Shown here: piece by piece, positions 1 through 8,854 of the stretch | How positions within the stretch are numbered: the stretch's first letter is position 1 | Layout: every line of letters begins with the position of its first letter | Assembly: GCA_902478785.1 (NCBI GenBank) | Contig: CABSMJ010000008.1 | Span: 51,538-115,537, forward strand | Direction of reading: 5' to 3' | Origin: an uncultured Oscillospiraceae bacterium | GTDB taxonomy: Bacteria > Bacillota > Clostridia > Oscillospirales > Oscillospiraceae | DNA length: 64,000 bases | Position numbers and translations under genes: made by a program | The notes under the pieces: model-generated | What the model saw: the letters and a program-made list of their open reading frames with translations, nothing else | What the model was told of the DNA's origin: nothing | The model's database searches: none

Positions 1-70
1 CATCCTCCTGTTTGCCACATTCATAAATCGTATCCAGGCGCTCCAAGACCCGGCTGAGATCTACATTCAT
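1..70 (-). CDS. Start of an unidentified protein (cut by window edge)
   Basis: An ATG on the minus strand at 70 opens a frame that runs without a stop off the left edge. It gives 23 residues beginning MNVDLSRVLERLDTIYECGK. An AAAGG stretch about 10 bases upstream can serve as ribosome-binding site. It lies 28 bases after the stop of the short-chain dehydrogenase gene and in the same direction, so it is probably the next gene of the operon. Too little is visible to name a family. Confidence 0.45.
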   Translation of the reverse strand, partial: MNVDLSRVLERLDTIYECGKQED

Positions 71-98
71 TGAAACAGGCCTTTCTTAAGTAAATTGA

Positions 99-857
99 TT
101 AGTAGTACAGGCAGGCTTCCGTTCCGCCGTCGATGACGATGGCCTGACCGGTGATGGCTCTGGCGTCGTCGCTGGCCAGGAATAGCGCCGTCTTGGCAAT
201 ATCCTCGGGCTGAATCTTCAGCGTCATGGGCTGATAGGAATCCAGGAACTTCTCCCGGGCCTCACCGGTGAAGTCCTTATTCAGCGGTGTATCCACAAAA
301 CCCGGGCAGATGGCATTGCAGCGGATGTTGCTACGGGCAAAATCAATGGCCACGGAGCGGGTCAGACTCATGGCTCCAGCTTTGGCGCAGGCATATCCCA
401 CCTTGTTGGGAATGGGCTTGAGGCCGAAGGTGCCCACGGTGTTCAGGATCACACCGCCGCCCTGCTTTTCCATGTAGGGGATGGCATACTTGCAGCCCAG
501 GAAGATGCTTTCCATATCAATGGCCAGCACTTTGCGGAAGTCGGCGTAGGAGGTAGTGGTAACGGTTCCAATGGGACTGATGCCGGCGTTGTTGAACAAA
601 ACATCCAGGCGGCCATAGGCATCGTGGATCTCAGCAAACAGCTTTTCCATGGCACTCTCGTTGGTGATATCCGCAGCAAAGGCCTTGGCCTTGCCGCCAG
701 CGGAGATGATACTCTCCGCCACAGCACCCGCCGTCTGAGCATTGATATCGATCACGCAGACCGTGGCGCCTTCCGCGGCAAACATTTCGCAAGAGAGCTT
801 ACCCAGTCCAGAACCGCCACCAGTGATTGCCACAACCTTGTTCTCAAACTTTTTCAT
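99..857 (-). CDS. Short-chain dehydrogenase/reductase (SDR), 252 aa
   Basis: A cytoplasmic NAD(P)-dependent oxidoreductase of the classical SDR family, which interconverts a secondary alcohol and a ketone. The cofactor motif is TGGGSGLGK near residue 12. The structural NNAG motif is near residue 90, and the catalytic pair is YACAK (Tyr/Lys) near residue 155. The length of 252 is typical. An acidic residue in VIDIN at the end of beta-2 suggests NAD rather than NADP. It is the second SDR in the operon and lies 36 bases after the first (stop at 894). The two are clearly paralogous but far from identical. The substrate cannot be read from sequence; the linked oxoacid dehydrogenase genes suggest it makes or consumes a keto compound. 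Confidence 0.9.
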   Translation of the reverse strand: MKKFENKVVAITGGGSGLGKLSCEMFAAEGATVCVIDINAQTAGAVAESIISAGGKAKAFAADITNESAMEKLFAEIHDAYGRLDVLFNNAGISPIGTVTTTSYADFRKVLAIDMESIFLGCKYAIPYMEKQGGGVILNTVGTFGLKPIPNKVGYACAKAGAMSLTRSVAIDFARSNIRCNAICPGFVDTPLNKDFTGEAREKFLDSYQPMTLKIQPEDIAKTALFLASDDARAITGQAIVIDGGTEACLYY

Positions 858-893
858 AACAGTGTCCTTTCTTAAAAATAATAGAAGTAATCT

Positions 894-1649
894 TTAGCAG
901 TGAGTGATTTGGCCGCCATCCACCAGCAGTTCAGAGCCGGTGCAGTAGGAAGCCTCGTCAGAAAGCAAAAATGCGATGGCGTCTGCAATCTCTTCGGACT
1001 TGCCGAACCGCCCCATGGGAATAGAGGCCACAGACTGCTTGTGCATCTCGGGATCATCAATGATCCAAGCGTTCATGGGCGTCTCAATGGTACCAGGAGC
1101 CACCACATTGGAGCGGATACCGTTAGGCCCAAACTCCAGAGCAATGGCTTTACTCAGCTGTCTGACCGCCCCCTTGGAGGCGCAGTAGTGAGCGGACTTG
1201 GTAAAGCCAATGAAACCGCTGATGGAGCTGAGAAATACGATGGAAGCGCCGGTCTTCTGTTCCACCGCTTGTCTGATGAAGGACTGCGCGCAAAGGAAAG
1301 AACCTTTCAGATTGATGTTGATCATACGGTCCCAATCCCGCTCTGTAAGATCCAGGAAAGGAATGCTGGAAAAGATGCCAGCCGAATTTACCAGGCCATG
1401 GATCTGACCATAGGCCGCAACTGCGTCGGCGATCATTTGATTGACACTCTCACCGTTACATACATCCACCACACACTGCAGTGCCTTGCGGCCCATCGCT
1501 TCCACTTCTGCGGCCGTCCGTGCAATGGCCTCTCCATTGATGTCTGCCAACACAAGGTCTGCGCCCTGTGAGGCAACTTTCAGAGAAACAGCTTTACCCA
1601 GACCGGAACCAGCACCGGTAACAACGACAACTTTGTTTTCTAAACGCAT
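894..1649 (-). CDS. Short-chain dehydrogenase/reductase (SDR), 251 aa
   Basis: A classical SDR with TGAGSGLGKA near residue 11, NSAG near residue 88 and catalytic YCASK near residue 155. It ends in the usual LLVDGGQ segment. Asp in LADIN after beta-2 favours NAD. It follows the first BMP lipoprotein gene after a 117-base gap with no convincing terminator, so it is probably co-transcribed with the transporter and the oxoacid dehydrogenase upstream. Two SDRs in one catabolic operon could handle two enantiomers or two successive alcohol oxidations, which is inference only. Confidence 0.9.
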   Translation of the reverse strand: MRLENKVVVVTGAGSGLGKAVSLKVASQGADLVLADINGEAIARTAAEVEAMGRKALQCVVDVCNGESVNQMIADAVAAYGQIHGLVNSAGIFSSIPFLDLTERDWDRMININLKGSFLCAQSFIRQAVEQKTGASIVFLSSISGFIGFTKSAHYCASKGAVRQLSKAIALEFGPNGIRSNVVAPGTIETPMNAWIIDDPEMHKQSVASIPMGRFGKSEEIADAIAFLLSDEASYCTGSELLVDGGQITHC

Positions 1650-1683
1650 AACAGTCCCTCTTTTTCAAAAATACTTGTTTATT

Positions 1684-1737
1684 GTTAGAAGTCTAACTTC
1701 TTAAAACGTTTTTTTACAGCAGGAAGGTCACCTTCCT
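1684..1737. repeat. Two small inverted repeats upstream of the SDR pair
   Basis: GTTAGA-AG-TCTAAC occupies 1684-1697 and AGGAAGG-TCA-CCTTCCT occupies 1721-1737. Neither is followed by a T-run on the minus strand, so they are poor intrinsic terminators. They could be an operator or an mRNA processing hairpin between the lipoprotein and SDR genes. Confidence 0.35.
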
Positions 1738-1766
1738 TCCACCATATTTTCCCCTACGATTGGGGA

Positions 1767-2822
1767 TCAGAAAGTGCCTCCTGCCGCCTGCTCGACCGTA
1801 TAAGAGCGAATGGGATCCGCGATAAACATATCCACCACTTCTACTTGGAAATTGTCCAGCATTTCCTCTGTCACTGCTTTGGGATTCCAGGAATGCTCCT
1901 CGTCATAAACAAATGCAAATCCCGGCGCTTCCGGCGCAGTGTGATAGCCAAAGTACATGGTCCCGCCTTCCAGCTCTCCATTCATGGCCATCTTGGTCAA
2001 GCTCACATACTTGGAACTCCATCCATAGTCACAATACGCCAGCACCTGGTCCGGAGCATAGGCCACATCGGCTACACTCCGTCCCAGGGTGTAGATGTTT
2101 TTCTCCTTGCATACGTCTACCACACCCTGAGCACCTCTGTTAAGCTCGTGGAGGATCACGTCACATCCTGCGGCAGCCAGTGCGTTGGCAGCTTCTCTGG
2201 CTGCAGCCACATCGTTGTTGTCGTCCAGATAGATAATGGAAATTTGGCAGTTGGGGTCCTTGGTTTTTAAGCCGTCCTTGATACTGCCCACAAAGTTGTT
2301 GGTCACATCGATGCCTTCCAGGGCTCCCACATACCCAACTTTTTGGGTCTGACTGATCTGGCAGGCCATCCAACCATAGGCATATCCATACTGCCAGGGC
2401 GCATTGTCTGCTGCCGTGACATTATCCCCTATGGGATCAGCACCACAGATCACAAGGAACTCCGTGTCGGGATATTCAGGCGCCACCTTCTCCATAGCAT
2501 CTTGGAATTGCCCGCCATGTCCAAAGATCACATCATATCCTGCGGACGCATAGCCTCGAAGCGCCGGGAGAAGATCTGCATCAGCAATATTTTCGCTGTA
2601 TGCCACTTCCGCACCCAGTTCATTCTTGACCTGCATCAACGCCTCATAGCCAAATTGGCTCCAACTGCGATCGCTGGCGCTGCCGGGGAGCAGACACGCC
2701 ACACGGATCTGCTCCTCCCCGCCTTCCGGAGAGGACGAAGGGGTCGAAAAAACGGAACCGCATCCAGCCAAAAGTGTAAAGCCAATCATCCCCAGTATAA
2801 GTTGTGCAGAGAGTCGTTTCAT
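1767..2822 (-). CDS. BMP-family ABC transporter substrate-binding lipoprotein, 351 aa
   Basis: The extracytoplasmic binding protein of a BMP/PnrA-type ABC importer; known ligands of the family are mostly nucleosides. The start MKRLSAQLILG was chosen because GGGAGG lies just upstream at 2830; the frame itself stays open further upstream. A lipoprotein signal peptide ends in LLAGCGS, giving an acylated Cys near residue 20. The family signature LLPGSASDRSW follows at about residue 48. It is the second of two tandem lipoprotein genes. The neighbouring copy (ending at 3001) is closely similar throughout, so this is a duplication; only one set of permeases and one ATPase is present. The duplicated receptor may widen ligand range. 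Confidence 0.9.
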   Translation of the reverse strand: MKRLSAQLILGMIGFTLLAGCGSVFSTPSSSPEGGEEQIRVACLLPGSASDRSWSQFGYEALMQVKNELGAEVAYSENIADADLLPALRGYASAGYDVIFGHGGQFQDAMEKVAPEYPDTEFLVICGADPIGDNVTAADNAPWQYGYAYGWMACQISQTQKVGYVGALEGIDVTNNFVGSIKDGLKTKDPNCQISIIYLDDNNDVAAAREAANALAAAGCDVILHELNRGAQGVVDVCKEKNIYTLGRSVADVAYAPDQVLAYCDYGWSSKYVSLTKMAMNGELEGGTMYFGYHTAPEAPGFAFVYDEEHSWNPKAVTEEMLDNFQVEVVDMFIADPIRSYTVEQAAGGTF

Positions 2823-2917
2823 AAGCGCTGCCTCCCTTCCTTTCAACCAGTGATATCCAGAGAAGATTGTTTTTCCAAGAGACTCCAGCAACAAATCTTG
2901 GGTCTGAATGGTCTCTC

Positions 2918-2950
2918 CCGCTGAAGCGGCGACCGCTCTACTTAGAGCGG
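2918..2950. repeat. Tandem hairpins between the two lipoprotein genes
   Basis: CCGCT-GA-AGCGG (2918-2929) is followed at once by CCGCTCT-ACTT-AGAGCGG (2933-2950). There is no T-run on either strand. Such hairpins commonly stabilise the upstream mRNA segment, here the one for the first lipoprotein, or mark a duplication junction. Confidence 0.5.
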
Positions 2951-3000
2951 CCTACCGCCCAGTGAGATAGCTCGTAAAATAATTGAGGGCTTACTTCTTT

Positions 3001-4059
3001 TTAGAAGGTCCCGCCAGCAGCCTGCTCCGTGGTGTAGGAACGAGCGGGATCGGCGATGAACATCTCCTCCACATCGGTCTTAAACTTTGCCAGGATGTCC
3101 TCAGAGACAGCATTGGGATTCCAGCCGTTGTTGTCGTCATAGGTGAAGGTAAAGCCCGGAGCCTCAGGCGTGTTGAAACCGAAGAACAGGAAGCCAGGTT
3201 CCAACTTGCCAGCCATGCCCTGCTCCACCAGATAGACATACTTGGGACCCCAGTCAAAGTTGCAGTAGGTCAGGACCTGGTCGGGCGCAGTAGCCACATC
3301 CTCAGCGCTTCTACCGATGGTATAGACACCCTTTTCCTTGCACACATCGATAACACCCTGAGCGGCACGATTGAGCTCGTGCATGACCACATCACAGCCA
3401 GCAGAAATCATGGCCAGAGCCGCCTCGCGAGCGGAAGCTACGTCATCAGAGTCGCTCAGATAGACCACAGTACCCTGAGTATCAGGATTATTGGCCTTTA
3501 CGCCGTCCTTCCAGCTGCCCACCAGGTTGTTCTGGGTGCCGGTGCCCTCATTGGCGGTGATATAGCCCACCTTGCCGGTCTGCGTGATTTCGGAGGCCAT
3601 CCAGCCATAGGCGTAACCATACTGCCAGGGAGCGGTATCCACAGAGGTCACATTGACATCATTGCCCGTAGAGCCGGCAATGCAGACAAACTTGGTATCG
3701 GGGAAATCAGCAGAGACTTTGATCATGTCATCCTCAAAGCCGCCGGTATGACCAATGACCATGTCATAGCCCTGGGAAGCATAGTCCCGCAGCGCCTGCT
3801 GCAGATCCACATTGGTCACATTCTCGGAATAGGCCACTTCCACGCCCAGCTCATCCTTGACCTTCATCAGGGCGTCATAGCCGTACTGATTCCAGCTCTT
3901 ATCATTGGCGCTGCCGGGAAGAAGCAGCGCCACCTTGTAATCACTGGCATTGCTTTGTGCATCAGATCCGTTGGAAGAGGGGGAGGCTGTGTCACCGCAG
4001 CCCACAAGCATGACGGCAACCATACAAATCGCTAAGAGCATTGCAAAAAACTTTTTCAT
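3001..4059 (-). CDS. BMP-family ABC transporter substrate-binding lipoprotein, 352 aa
   Basis: The first of two tandem BMP/PnrA-type binding proteins. Translation most likely starts at MKKFFAMLLAIC (4059), because GGAGGT sits 6 bases upstream; the longer frame from 4089 lacks a site. The lipobox is VMLVGCGD with Cys near residue 20. The signature LLPGSANDKSWNQYG begins near residue 45, and the mature protein ends in the same AARSYTTEQAAGGTF-like tail as its paralogue. It follows the permease genes with a gap of 116 bases. In the usual order for this transporter class the lipoprotein comes first; here ATPase and permeases precede it. Confidence 0.92.
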   Translation of the reverse strand: MKKFFAMLLAICMVAVMLVGCGDTASPSSNGSDAQSNASDYKVALLLPGSANDKSWNQYGYDALMKVKDELGVEVAYSENVTNVDLQQALRDYASQGYDMVIGHTGGFEDDMIKVSADFPDTKFVCIAGSTGNDVNVTSVDTAPWQYGYAYGWMASEITQTGKVGYITANEGTGTQNNLVGSWKDGVKANNPDTQGTVVYLSDSDDVASAREAALAMISAGCDVVMHELNRAAQGVIDVCKEKGVYTIGRSAEDVATAPDQVLTYCNFDWGPKYVYLVEQGMAGKLEPGFLFFGFNTPEAPGFTFTYDDNNGWNPNAVSEDILAKFKTDVEEMFIADPARSYTTEQAAGGTF

Positions 4060-4175
4060 ACTTACCTCCATGTTTTTCATATTATTCAAGCAAGCCTTTC
4101 TTGCTCAAATTCACAGGGGTTGATTTTTCTTTGCGCTTGCATGGGGACATGGGGATCTGTGTGATTCAAATGTAA

Positions 4176-5099
4176 TTACTGTTTCCTGTAATATTTGCCC
4201 ATGGCGGCAGGGTGTCTGCGTCCCTTGCCAATCAGCAAAATAAATACCAGTGCGACCAAATAGGGCAGCATCAAGATCACGTAAGAGGAGATGTGAATGT
4301 TGCCCAGCATTTGCAACCGCAGCTGCAGTACCTCAGAGGCGCCGAATACTAGACCTGCTCCGGCAGCGCCGATGGGATTCCATCCGCCAAAGGTGGCAGC
4401 AATCAGACCCAGCCAGCCGCGCCCGTTGGAGATGTTTTCCGTGAAGCTCTGCACCTGCTGGAGTGCCAGCACCGCACCGCCCATGCCGCAGAACACACCG
4501 CAGACGATGGCGGAGATGGAGCGCGTTCTAGCCACATTGATACCAAGGGTATCCGCGCAGCTGGGGTTTTCACCCACAGCCCGGAGCTGGAGGCCCCAGG
4601 TACTCTTGAACATGATCCACCAGGCAACCGGAATCAAAAGATAGGTCACATAGGTGAGGATCGGCTGATTGAACAGCATCGGTCCAATCAGGGGAATCTT
4701 GGACAAAATGGGAATCGGAATGGGATTCATTGCCTCGATGCGGGGAACGCCGGTGGTGCCCCAGAACAATCGTTGCAAGGCACTCGTCAAGCCCAGCATG
4801 ATGAAGTTCAGGCCCAGGCCGCAGATGACCTGATTGGCACCCAGATATACTGCAAAAGCAGAAAAGAGTGCAGAGGAAACCGCAGCGGCAAGGATTCCAA
4901 AGACAATGCCGAGAAAATGATTTCCGGTGGCGATGGTCATGACCACGCTGACAAACGCTCCAATCAGCATATATCCCTCTGCTCCCATGGCATGGACACC
5001 CGCTTTTTCTGAGTAACACACGCCTAACGCGATCAAAATAATGGGAACCGCAACACGAATGGTAGAACTTAGGTATTCCACGATGAAATCAATGTTCAC
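4176..5099 (-). CDS. ABC transporter permease (BMP/nucleoside type), 307 aa
   Basis: The smaller of two inner-membrane permease subunits, of the BPD_transp_2 family (as in RbsC and the nucleoside transporter permeases). It contains about eight hydrophobic helices. The glycine-rich cytoplasmic loop AVGENPSCADTLGINV near residue 175 contacts the ATPase. The start codon is GTG at 5099, overlapping the TGA of the preceding permease gene by 4 bases (GTGA), a sign of translational coupling. It pairs with the product encoded at 5096-6277. Confidence 0.92.
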   Translation of the reverse strand: MNIDFIVEYLSSTIRVAVPIILIALGVCYSEKAGVHAMGAEGYMLIGAFVSVVMTIATGNHFLGIVFGILAAAVSSALFSAFAVYLGANQVICGLGLNFIMLGLTSALQRLFWGTTGVPRIEAMNPIPIPILSKIPLIGPMLFNQPILTYVTYLLIPVAWWIMFKSTWGLQLRAVGENPSCADTLGINVARTRSISAIVCGVFCGMGGAVLALQQVQSFTENISNGRGWLGLIAATFGGWNPIGAAGAGLVFGASEVLQLRLQMLGNIHISSYVILMLPYLVALVFILLIGKGRRHPAAMGKYYRKQ

Positions 5100-6277
5100 T
5101 TCTCGTCACCTCCCGGAGTGGCTTCCTGCAAATTGGAGGATTCCTCGCAGGCGGAGGTCTCTTTTCTCTCAGCCTGAGGCTTCTTGCTTCCCTTTCCAAC
5201 AACCTTTTTCTTGGCATTTGCTTCGATGTACAGCTTCAGGGCTCCACCGCCCATAATAAAGACCATGATGGAACCTTTGATGAGATCCAGAATCACGCTG
5301 GGGATTCCGGTGGAGCGCTGCATGGCCTGCATACCCGTGCGCAAAGCGCCAAAGAAAATGCCGGCAGGCAATACACCAAAGGGATTGGTGTTGCCCAACA
5401 GGGCAACGGCCAGGCCGTCAAAGCCCAGGTTAGAGCCAAACTCCTGACGGAGGCAGTCATTGCATCCGATGACTTCCACCGCACCAGCCACCGCACACAG
5501 GCCGCCAGAGATCAGCATGGACCATACAAAGATCTTGGTGGGATTATTGCCAGAGGTACGGGCCGCCAGTGGGGACAGGCCCGTCATACGTAAACGCATT
5601 CCACCAGGGGTCAGCCAAAGGTAGTAGCCAGTCAGCAGGATAATGGCAAGCGCAATGAAGATACCAGAGTGCAGATAGCCGAAATTGGGCCAATATTTCA
5701 GAAGGAACTGGCTGCCGAATGTATCCGTCTGGGGATAGCTGACGATCTCTTCAGAGGCCAGCGGACCGTTGACCAGAGCGGAGAGGAGCAGGGTACCCAC
5801 ATAGTTCAAAAGCAGCGTGGTAAGCAGCTCATTGACGCCCTTGAGCACTCGGAACAGCACGGCAATCCCCGAAAAGATCATGCCAAACAGCATGGCCACC
5901 ACAAGAATTGCAGGTACGCTCAGTCCTTTCGGCAGAGACGGCATGAGCAGTGCCACCACGGCGGCAGCAATACCGCCCACAAACAGCTGTCCTTCTTGTC
6001 CAATATTATTGGCACCAGCCCGAAACGCAATGGCCGTGCCTGCACCAATAATCAGAAGAGGTGTCGCCCGGTTCAGCGTACTGCCAATGGCCAAGGTGCT
6101 GCCAAACGCTCCCTTAAACAGTTCCCGAAAGAACGTGATTGGGCTAACTCCCCACAATGTTACGAAGCAGGCGCCAATTAAAAGTCCGAGTATTGCGCCA
6201 ATAATAGGGCTGAAATCAAGCAAGATCATTAAAAAAGGCTTCTTTTCTCTTTTGATTCGTTCTTTGTTCTTTATCAT
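5096..6277 (-). CDS. ABC transporter permease (BMP/nucleoside type), 393 aa
   Basis: The larger permease subunit, of the BPD_transp_2 family. A short basic N-terminus is followed by about nine membrane helices. The loop MTGLSPLAARTSGNNPTKIF near residue 235 corresponds to the ATPase-contacting segment. The C-terminus has an unusual charged tail of about 45 residues rich in Lys and Glu (from KKKVVGKGSKK to the stop), absent in its partner. The ATG overlaps the stop of the ATPase gene by 4 bases (ATGA), and its own stop overlaps the next start, so ATPase and both permeases form a coupled unit. Confidence 0.92.
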   Translation of the reverse strand: MIKNKERIKREKKPFLMILLDFSPIIGAILGLLIGACFVTLWGVSPITFFRELFKGAFGSTLAIGSTLNRATPLLIIGAGTAIAFRAGANNIGQEGQLFVGGIAAAVVALLMPSLPKGLSVPAILVVAMLFGMIFSGIAVLFRVLKGVNELLTTLLLNYVGTLLLSALVNGPLASEEIVSYPQTDTFGSQFLLKYWPNFGYLHSGIFIALAIILLTGYYLWLTPGGMRLRMTGLSPLAARTSGNNPTKIFVWSMLISGGLCAVAGAVEVIGCNDCLRQEFGSNLGFDGLAVALLGNTNPFGVLPAGIFFGALRTGMQAMQRSTGIPSVILDLIKGSIMVFIMGGGALKLYIEANAKKKVVGKGSKKPQAERKETSACEESSNLQEATPGGDEK

Positions 6278-7803
6278 TTCACCCGCTCACCTGCCATTAA
6301 CAATCCGATTTTCTCCACCTCGGCATTTTCGCCGGGCAGAATTCCTACCAACTCTCCTTCATACAAAACACCGATGCGGTCGCTGAGCGTCAGGATCTCC
6401 TCCAGCTCTGTCGAGATATAGAGGATTGCAGTTCCCTGCTCACGAGCCTTGAGCATCGTCTCATAGACAAAGTTCGTCGCATCGATATCCAGACCTCGTG
6501 TAGGATATACGGCGATGATGAGATCTACCTTTTCGCCCACCTCCCGGGCCAGGACCACCTTTTGCTGATTGCCGCCGCTGAGATTCCCCACCAGTTCGTC
6601 AGAACCTGTGGCAGAAACGTTGAATTCCTTCATCTTCTCGTCCGTGATCTTAGCAATGTTCTTGAAATCCATCAGGAGAGGGCTTCCATAGGGCTTTCGA
6701 TCCGGATGATTCAGCGCGGTGTTCATGCGGATGGAAAAATCCAAAACCACCGCCGCATGGTTTCTATCTGCCGGGATATAACCAATGGGCAAGTTGCGCA
6801 TCTGTTTGGTGTCGCTGTGTGTAATGTCTTTGCCAAGGAACTCCATGCGGCCTCCGCTGGCTTTGCGAAGGCCCATAATCAGCTCTGAAAGATCTGTCTG
6901 TCCGTTGCCATCCACGCCGGCAATCCCAACGATCTCCCCCCGATGAACATCCAGCGTAACATTTTTTACACCACTGGACTCAGAGACCGGGTCGGCACAG
7001 ACACCCTGGAGACTGAGCACGACCTCGCCGGGCTTGCAGGGTGGCTTGGTAATATGCAGATCGATGCTCCGTCCTACCATCAAAGAGGCAAGGGTACGGC
7101 TGTCCAGGCCGGGTTCATTTTTCAATGTCTGGATCATTCTACCGTCCCGCATGATGGAGATGCTGTCGCACAGCTCCAGCACCTCCGGCAGCTTGTGACT
7201 GATAAAAATGATGGACTTGCCTTCCGAACGCAGCTTGTTGAGCACCTCAAACAGGCTGTGGACCTCCTGCGGCGTCAAAACAGCCGTGGGCTCATCCATG
7301 ATGAGTAGATCCGATTCCCGATAAAGAGCTTTCACAATCTCCACACGCTGCTGCTCACCAACAGTCAGATCTTCCACTCTGGCTTTGGGTCGGATATTGA
7401 GCCCGTAGGTCTCAGAAAGCGTCATCACTTTCTTCTCTGCCTGATCCAGCGGCAGTTCGATGAACTTGCCTTCCTTCAAACCCAGGACGATGTTTTCCAG
7501 TACGGTAAACTTCTCAACCAGCTGAAAATGCTGGTGGATCATGCCAATGCCGGCTTTGATGGCCTCTGCGGGGGATTCGACATTCAGTTCCTGTCCTTTC
7601 CAAATGATCGTTCCCGCGTCTTTCTTATAAAGGCCATACAGAACATTCATCAACGTGGACTTTCCTGCGCCGTTCTCGCCAAGGATCGCGCGGATCTCAC
7701 CCTTTTTGATGCTGAAGCTTACATCGTCATTTGCCACCATACGGGCAAAGGACTTTGTAATATGGCGCATTTCCAATAAATCTTCGTTCAAATGATCGTT
7801 CAT
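6274..7803 (-). CDS. ABC transporter ATP-binding protein, double domain, 509 aa
   Basis: The ATPase of the BMP-type importer, with two nucleotide-binding domains in one chain as in RbsA/MglA-type proteins. Domain 1 has Walker A GENGAGKST near residue 44, signature LTVGEQQRVEI and Walker B LLIMDEPTAVL. Domain 2 (from about residue 265) has the degenerate P-loop GVDGNGQTD typical of this family, and signature LSGGNQQKV. AGGGGGAAG precedes the ATG. It follows the E2 gene by only 47 bases with no terminator, linking the dehydrogenase and transporter genes. Confidence 0.94.
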   Translation of the reverse strand: MNDHLNEDLLEMRHITKSFARMVANDDVSFSIKKGEIRAILGENGAGKSTLMNVLYGLYKKDAGTIIWKGQELNVESPAEAIKAGIGMIHQHFQLVEKFTVLENIVLGLKEGKFIELPLDQAEKKVMTLSETYGLNIRPKARVEDLTVGEQQRVEIVKALYRESDLLIMDEPTAVLTPQEVHSLFEVLNKLRSEGKSIIFISHKLPEVLELCDSISIMRDGRMIQTLKNEPGLDSRTLASLMVGRSIDLHITKPPCKPGEVVLSLQGVCADPVSESSGVKNVTLDVHRGEIVGIAGVDGNGQTDLSELIMGLRKASGGRMEFLGKDITHSDTKQMRNLPIGYIPADRNHAAVVLDFSIRMNTALNHPDRKPYGSPLLMDFKNIAKITDEKMKEFNVSATGSDELVGNLSGGNQQKVVLAREVGEKVDLIIAVYPTRGLDIDATNFVYETMLKAREQGTAILYISTELEEILTLSDRIGVLYEGELVGILPGENAEVEKIGLLMAGERVK

Positions 7804-7850
7804 AGCTTCCCCCTACAGACCTCCTTACTTCAGCGTTTCAAACGGCGAAA

Positions 7851-8840
7851 TTACAGGGTGATTTCGTCCGGATTTTCCAGGATATCAGCAAAAACAGCCA
7901 GGAAATCCGCAGCATCTTTGCCGTCAAGCACCTGATGGTCAAAGGTCAGGCTGAACGTGGTCACATAGGCGGGCACAATAGCTTCGTCCTTCACCCAGGG
8001 CTTGCGGATAATGCGGCCGATGCCCAGGATGACAGATTCAGGGCTATTCAGGATCGGCGTAAAGCCGTCGATGCCCTGGGCGCCCAGGCTGGAAAGGGTT
8101 GCCAGGCAGCTGCCGGTATCCTGAGGATTCAGCCCTCCACTGCGAGCAGCAGCCACTACCCGCTTGCGCTCGGCAGCGATCTCCTGGAGGGAGAGCTTGT
8201 CCACACCGCGGATGGCGGGAACAATCAGTCCATCCTCCAGAGCCACAGCCATACCCAGATCGGTCTCCTTCTTCACCGTCAGCAGCCCGTTTACCAGCTG
8301 GTTGCGCACCTTAGGATATTTTTCCACTGCCAGTGCAAAGGCCTTCATCAGCAGATCGTTGTAGGAGATGCCGTCCATAGACTCCTTCAGTGCCACCATG
8401 CGGTCCATACAGACCTCGCGGAAATGGGTCAGCTGGGCGGTATTCTGCAGGCTGGAGCGCATATTGTCGGCAATGATGCGGCGCATTCTGGAAAGAGGCG
8501 CTCCATTCTCACCAGCAGGAGCGGTGGGAGCAACGGGTTCGGCAGAATCGGCAGGCGCAGCGACCTTCTCTTCCGCTCCGCCCTCGGCAGCTTCCTCAGC
8601 CGTCTCTGCGATGTAAGTCAAAATGCTACCCACCTCAGCGGAATCGCCCTGCTCAAACAGCAACGCACAGACAAAGCCATCCGCAGGAGCTTCGATGTCC
8701 ACGGAGGTCTTTTCTGTTTCAATCCCCAGCAACGGATCGCCCTGGGATACCTCCTGGCCCTGCTCCACGTACCACTCGACAATTTCCGCTTCTGTCATTG
8801 TCATGCCAAATTTAGGCATGTAAACCGGTTCCTTCGCCAT
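7851..8840 (-). CDS. acoC: Dihydrolipoamide acyltransferase (E2) of an acetoin/2-oxoacid dehydrogenase, short form, 329 aa
   Basis: The acyltransferase core of a 2-oxoacid or acetoin dehydrogenase complex; it moves the acyl group from E1 via lipoate to CoA. Residues 1-78 are a lipoyl domain with Lys44 in ETEKTSVD as attachment site. Residues 80-112 are an Ala/Glu/Pro linker. Residues 113-329 are the catalytic domain, with DHQVLDG near the end. The usual motif is DHRxxDG, so Arg is Gln here. No peripheral subunit-binding domain is recognisable between linker and catalytic domain, and the protein is about 70-100 residues shorter than common E2s. AAAGGAGG precedes the ATG. The gene lies 14 bases after E1 beta. 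The symbol is by family resemblance; acetoin is not proven as substrate. Confidence 0.85.
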   Translation of the reverse strand: MAKEPVYMPKFGMTMTEAEIVEWYVEQGQEVSQGDPLLGIETEKTSVDIEAPADGFVCALLFEQGDSAEVGSILTYIAETAEEAAEGGAEEKVAAPADSAEPVAPTAPAGENGAPLSRMRRIIADNMRSSLQNTAQLTHFREVCMDRMVALKESMDGISYNDLLMKAFALAVEKYPKVRNQLVNGLLTVKKETDLGMAVALEDGLIVPAIRGVDKLSLQEIAAERKRVVAAARSGGLNPQDTGSCLATLSSLGAQGIDGFTPILNSPESVILGIGRIIRKPWVKDEAIVPAYVTTFSLTFDHQVLDGKDAADFLAVFADILENPDEITL

Positions 8841-8854
8841 GGCTTACTCCTCCT

